A DNA stretch of 47,652 nucleotides from Chara braunii (taxonomy: Eukaryota; Streptophyta; Charophyceae; Charales; Characeae): positions 789,521 to 837,172 of the forward strand of contig BFEA01000489.1 in the NCBI GenBank assembly GCA_003427395.1. The letters are read 5' to 3'. Numbering within the stretch: position 1 is the stretch's first letter; each line of letters begins with the position of its first letter. Of this stretch, positions 43,102 to 47,652 are shown in pieces. The notes under the pieces are model-generated. The model was not told where the DNA came from and did not search any database. It saw nothing but the letters and a program-made list of their open reading frames with translations. The translations under genes were made by a program, and so were the position numbers.

Positions 43102-43450
43102 GTGCGAAACTCCGCTCGAAACAGACCCACATCAAACAAGAAGGTCCACCGAACTGACCACAGTTGCGAATGAGCATCCCGAAAGACTGCCCGAACAACT
43201 GTTAACCTGCGGGATCCGGGGGGGGGTGTTTTGTTTGTGGAGTGCGAAACTCTGCTCGAAACAGACCCTGATTCGACAAGAAGGTCCCAAAACTTGACCC
43301 TTGTTGCGATTGAGCATCCCGAAAGACTGCCCCAAAAACTGATAACATGCGGGATCCGGGGGGGTTGTTCTGTTTGTGAAGTGCGAAACTCTGCTCGAAA
43401 GTGACCCAGATCCAACAAGAAGGTCCCTAAGAGTGCAGTTGGCCATTCGC
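43102..43450. repeat. 140-bp tandem repeat, 2.5 units
   Basis: Units begin GTGCGAAACTCNGCTCGAAA at 43102, 43242 and 43381. Each continues with an ACAAGAAGGTCC block, TTGCGAATGAGCATCCCGAA, AGACTGCC and GCGGGATCCGGGGGG. Three parallel minus-strand ORFs are its translations. Confidence 0.9.
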
Positions 43451-45250
43451 GACAGCAACGAACGACTGTTTGGCACATCTTGAAGGCGATTGCACGACAA
43501 CCGCATCGGGACGAAAGCCTTCCCGCACACGTGTGTCCGGGCCAGTGACGCATCGAGTTTCTTTGAAGCTCGGATGGGGGAGGACTAAGAATGCCAGTAG
43601 ATAAAGAACGGATCCATATGCCAGTCCGTGAATTACTTGGACTGCAGTCGCTTCCTCACGCAACTCGACGAACCGTAGAGCGGCCTTTGACACACCCACG
43701 CATCACCCGAAATGCGAAGTTCGCCGGGATCTGAACTTCGGGAGGGGGCGACCGGAAGAGACAGGCCGCACTTAGTTGACAGGCTGGTTGAGAAGGCCGT
43801 TGAAGTGCCTCACGGATTTCGCACAAGGAGGAAACGGTTCTGCCAAGCGCATGTGCGTCTCGGGACTCATGGTCTCCGGTGTCGAGAATATCGAATGCAT
43901 GATCCGTGGTGTCGAGAAGTTCCCTTCCATTACGCACCCTACACACCACGGACACATATCAAACGAAACACACGGCAACGTACACAGTCGTAAACGGAGT
44001 CCGCAAATGGCCACTCCCTATTTACCACACCTACACGTAGTCGGTAGGTCACGAACTGTATATTCACGAGGTTCCACACGCTTTGAAGTACTGCACATGC
44101 ACAGGGGAATGCGTCCCTATGATAGGGGACCCAATGACAAGGCGGATGAGAGGCGAAAACCTGATGTTGGCGACACCTGTCTACAACACGTTTAACATCC
44201 TGAATCGTTAACACCCCACAGATGAAGCTACGGAAAGTTGAAGTCCGTGCATTGAAATTGAAGTCAATTCAAAAAAACATCGACAGACGCGGGTCGAAAA
44301 AGCACGGTCGCAATGCGAAGAACGGTCAAACCGAAGTGTTTGTAGGAAAGCGAAGGTCAGCGGGATCCGAACTTTGAGAAGGTGCAAGAAACTGGGAGAT
44401 AAAGAGCTCACCGCCACAACACGTTTGTAGGAATGCGAAGCGATTGCTGAATTCCACTGCCCAGGAGGGAAACCGAAGTCTCGTTGGGAGAAGGTCGATA
44501 ATTGGTAGTCCGTCGGCATCCGAACTTGTGTCCTTGATGCAATTAACGGGCCGCCGGAAACACCAAAGTAAGAACCTGCATCATACGGAAATGCGAAGTT
44601 CGCCTGGATCCGCACTTGACGTTTGCGCCAATATCCGTCCCTGCGTGCTTTCTGGAATCGTGGCACACAAGGACGACCACAGTCTCAAAGGTGGCCCGAC
44701 GAGAAGGCGGTTTCACGGTATTCTACGCGGCCAACGTCCGAAGCTCCGATCCGCGCAAGCGTGGTCGATGACTGAATTTCGGAGCCGCTCGAAGTTCGGA
44801 TACGGGCGGACTTGGTTATTGTTCAAACCCAAGGGCAACCAGGCGAGCCACAGACAGGGCTCGTCCATAGCTTCGCGAGAGCGCGTGAGAGAGCCATACA
44901 CGGTCTACCGAGCTCTCAGTCCCGCGGTATCTTGAAGTCAGGATTCCGGTGGACTTCGCATTCCAGCACATTAAGACAACACCATAAATTCGCCCGCACC
45001 CGAACTTGACGCGTTTCCAAACGGTCGTCCACCTTTTTACGCTCCGGAAGTCTCATGTCTAGCTATCGATCGTCAGAAGAAGTTCGGATACTGGCGAACT
45101 TCGAGTATTTTCCATACCGCCTTTGGTCCTTTGATGCGCATGCGGTACCAGGCCTGCGTTGCTGTGCGAATCGAGTGGCTCATGAGAGGGCGAATGGGAA
45201 TGGGAAATTCGTCGGGATCCGGACTTCGTCGGGTGGTGGTTTTTTTTGTC
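43451..45250. other. No gene seen; dense in the 24-bp motif
   Basis: About nine motif copies in both orientations are set in non-repetitive sequence, often preceded by an AATGCGAAGTTCGCC variant (43716, 44594). ORFs on both strands are short and carry motif translations (PADF-, ANFA-type), with no conserved domain. Confidence 0.5.
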
Positions 45251-45264
45251 AAATCCATATCAGG

Positions 45265-45350
45265 GTTCGATGGCCGACGAGGTTTGATGGTCGACGAGGT
45301 TCGATGGCCGATGAGGTTCGATGTCCGACAAAGGTTCGATGGCCGACGAG
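45265..45350. repeat. 17-bp tandem repeat, five units
   Basis: GTTCGATGGCCGACGAG and variants begin at 45265, 45282, 45299, 45316 and 45334; the fourth unit is 18 bp. Confidence 0.92.
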
Positions 45351-45474
45351 GATCAATCGACCGCTGCAAGATCTTCGTTCAACCAGCGATCAGATCTAAC
45401 CTCCGTTGGCCACCAAACTGTCGTTCCGATTGTACACCATTCAGTTCCCAATGATTGATCGACTGCAGGGCGGA

Positions 45475-46560
45475 TGTGTAGCGGAAGTGGGGGGCGGATT
45501 GGACATTCGTTGATAGAACGATCAGAAAAGAAAAGAAGAAGACAGTGTCGCTCCGTTCTTCATTGTTGGTTTCGTCTTCCAATCAATCAAATCGTATCGA
45601 TGAAAATCATTCACTCAATCAAATCAACCATGTACCAGCAGTCCATTCTTCCGATTTCGTTCATCATATCGATGAACGTGCCGTCTCGCCAATATATTGT
45701 CATGTGTTGGCTGAGAACTCGTTCCGATTTTACTCATCCTGCACACAAACACTGACTGACATTGCCACGTTTCAGGAGATTGGAATGACTTGCCTGCACT
45801 GCAATCACCTGCAATCGGTCGACTGTTGTTCATTTCATCGCAGGCAAGTCCTTCCCTTCTCTTGGAGCGTCGAATTGGGAGGATAAACAAAACTGAGACG
45901 CGTTCTCAGCCAACCGATTGATTGATTGAACAATCCAGCAATCGGATCGGACATTCATTGATTTGATGAACAACTCTTATTGGAGTGGAAAAATAAAAAA
46001 TGAGTTACAGTTCCGTTTTCGTTTTCGTTATCCATTCAGTGAATGGTAATCTGTCAATCATGCTTCACTCGTGGATTGAACGATCCAGGCGTAGGTTCAT
46101 TCGATTTCGCTCATCGTGTCGATGGGAATCTCTCAATAAACCAAAGCAATCATATTCCACGCGTGGATTCATTAGATTTTGATCATCGTGTCGATTGATC
46201 AAACGTCACACCTAAATATTTCCCATGTCCACCGGATTCGTTCCGATTTCACTCATCCTGCACACAAACATAGACTTACATTGTCGCACTTTGAGAGAGG
46301 GGAATGAGTCGCCTGAGATAAAGTTAACAGCAATAGGACGAGACATTGGTTGATTGAACGATCCGGCGCTCCAATCGGACAATGTTTGATTGTTTGAACA
46401 GCGGCGGAGGAGGCGCGGGGTTGGGGACGAAGTGGACATTCATTGACTGAACGTTCGAGTGCCAAAAAACAAATACATTAGTGCTCCGTTCTCCTTACTC
46501 GTTTTCGTCTTCCCTTCATTCAGCCAAAACCATTTAGCCCAGCATCCATCCGATCTCGTT
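45475..46560. repeat. Long-period satellite, units of about 450-510 bp
   Basis: GGACATTCATTGAT/GAACGATC-type starts occur near 45500, 45949 and 46432. GATTTCACTCATCCTGCACA plus CAAAC recurs near 45728 and 46241. GTTCCGTTTTCGTTTTCG-like sequence recurs in each. The units are diverged and contain many ATTGATTGAAC words. No gene is seen. Confidence 0.75.
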
Positions 46561-46565
46561 CAAAC

Positions 46566-46862
46566 CGCGCAGCGTCTCCAGCGGAGTGCCCGTATGCACA
46601 TGTGCTCAAGTGCGCGAGTGTGTCGTCTTTGGATTTCAGTCAACTTGCGCAAGCGATCAACCGCGCAGACAATCAATCAGCGAAATGAATCATCAGCCAG
46701 ATCGGACTGAATCATCACGCAGATCGGAGTGAATCCTCAGGAAGATCGGAGTGAATTTTCAGCCTTCGCGGTTGATCGGCTGCGCAAGGTGAATCTATGC
46801 AAGGATGACACACTCGCGCACTTGAGCACATGTGCATATGGGCACTCCGCTGGAGACGCGCG
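46566..46862. mobile_element. Foldback of about 300 bp with an iterated spacer
   Basis: The left arm (46566-46662), starting GCGTCTCCAGCGGAGTGCCC, has its reverse complement at 46765-46860 with few mismatches, including CACATGTGCTCAAGTGCGCG. The spacer (46663-46764) has three to four 20-bp direct repeats of AGATCGGAGTGAATCATCAC type. Confidence 0.85.
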
Positions 46863-47652
46863 CATTGCAAATGCACACACTCGTTCACAATACAGGTGGC
46901 GGGGAGCAGGTCGCACCTGTAGGACACACGCGCATTGCATACATGCCACGTCATGCATCCACGAACAAAAACCTTCCGCATGGAGACGCGCACATGCACA
47001 TGCACACACTCGTTCTGTCTGCATAAACACATCCGCACACATTGACACACGGAGTGAAGAGCGATCAAATCGAAACGGACACGTGCCAACTCACCGGATG
47101 AACCCGTCGACAATGGACGAATACGCAAGCAGGTCGACGCGCACAGGCGGATGACCACGTGAGCAGGTCGATGTGATAGGTGGACGATAAAGCGATCCGC
47201 GAGGAATATGGCGTGGACAGACACGTGGAAGGTCGACAACGAGTGCGGTGCGACGGAGGTTAGCCTCGTGCTGCTTGCAAGCTATGGCGCTCGGCCTGTG
47301 AGGGGCGCTGGTGTTGACGGCAATGCCAGTGCGAGACGTCCGACCGACAGCATCTCCCCAACAAAAACTCAGAATACGGCCTGATTCCCACGGGCGCCGC
47401 TAGAATTTGTACGCGCGAGGATTTCAGGCCCCCACGCATATTCCTTTTCGGCCTTGCGCGCGAACGGTTTGTGGGTCGCCGCACGACTGTCGGATTCGCG
47501 CATCGCGCGACGTCGAAATCCACGCGAGGGGGGGCTGGTGCGACGTCATGAAAAAGGGCCGTGTGCGGACGTCATGAAAAAAAGGGCCCTGTGCGAACGT
47601 TGTGGAATTTCCGGAGGGGCGTTTTCAGGCCGCGTGATAGGACAAAGGGGGG
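46863..47652. other. End region; small repeats, no gene seen
   Basis: A CGCGCATTGCAAATGCACAC-ACTCGTTC block recurs as CGCGCACATGCACATGCACACACTCGTTC (46860 and 46986). At 47537-47600 a 26-bp unit with ACGTCATGAAAAAGGGCC is repeated twice and a third begins. The rest is mildly GC-rich with no supportable ORF. Confidence 0.5.

Larger units (their letters stand above)
33414..45229. repeat. Dispersed 24-bp near-palindromic motif, about 28 copies
   Basis: Consensus: GAAGTTCGGAT, one variable base, CCGGCGGACTTC. Its ends are inverted (GAAGTYCG / CGGACTTC). Forward copies begin near 33414, 33703, 33837, 34132, 35904, 36091, 36173, 37530, 37738, 37866, 37920, 42486, 42650, 42822, 42947, 44789, 44933 and 45079. 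Reverse copies lie near 34241, 36033, 36288, 36470, 43716, 44352, 44501, 44594, 44985 and 45206. Flanks mostly differ, so it is not just part of one tandem repeat. I found no copy in 1-33 kb or inside the conserved coding blocks of copy 2. Confidence 0.8.

Overview
The window looks like nuclear DNA of a large, repeat-filled streptophyte genome, probably a charophyte green alga of the Chara type. This is an inference from style: a chromodomain Ty3/gypsy element, a hAT transposase with a long acidic and arginine/glycine tail, a PIF/Harbinger element with a trihelix-like partner gene, plant-type CCCTAAA-like runs, GT-AG splice signals and a run of Ns. I see no rRNA, CRISPR array or bacterial operon, and no clearly intact host gene.

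Layout. 1-3205: microsatellites, a 142-bp satellite with two alternating unit types, then a GC-rich satellite built from perfect palindromes. 3321-10280 (+): copy 1 of a large gene, in order a conserved head, a ParB/sulfiredoxin-like domain, a beta-class DNA-methyltransferase-like fold, a conserved WGHD-IWH region and a Ulp1/C48 SUMO-protease-like domain. It is broken by in-frame stops, one frameshift and a 316-bp foldback element. 10541-13504 (+): foldback remnant and a decayed hAT transposase. 14180-14505: assembly gap. 14712-22276 (-): decayed chromovirus split by a 1.26-kb foldback element. 23116-28291: PIF/Harbinger element with matching terminal inverted repeats, an open DDE transposase and a broken ORF1. 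28300-34400: polypurine tract, an aged unidentified coding region and several tandem repeats. 42414-34626 (-): copy 2 of the ParB/methyltransferase-like/Ulp1 gene. 42.4-47.65 kb: repeats, hairpins and satellites.

The most interesting object is the ParB + methyltransferase-like + Ulp1 gene. Two diverged copies, in opposite orientations about 24 kb apart, keep the same domain order. In both, a splice donor at the end of the methyltransferase part and an acceptor ahead of the protease part suggest that one transcript could join them. I know of no described family with this architecture. Around copy 2, a 24-bp near-palindromic motif recurs about 28 times, including inside the coding sequence, where it produces a repeated SAGIRTS-like peptide.

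Most disabling changes in the old genes are in-frame TAG or TGA stops rather than frameshifts, as expected if methylated cytosines deaminated. The Harbinger transposase is the only mobile-element enzyme here that still reads as intact.
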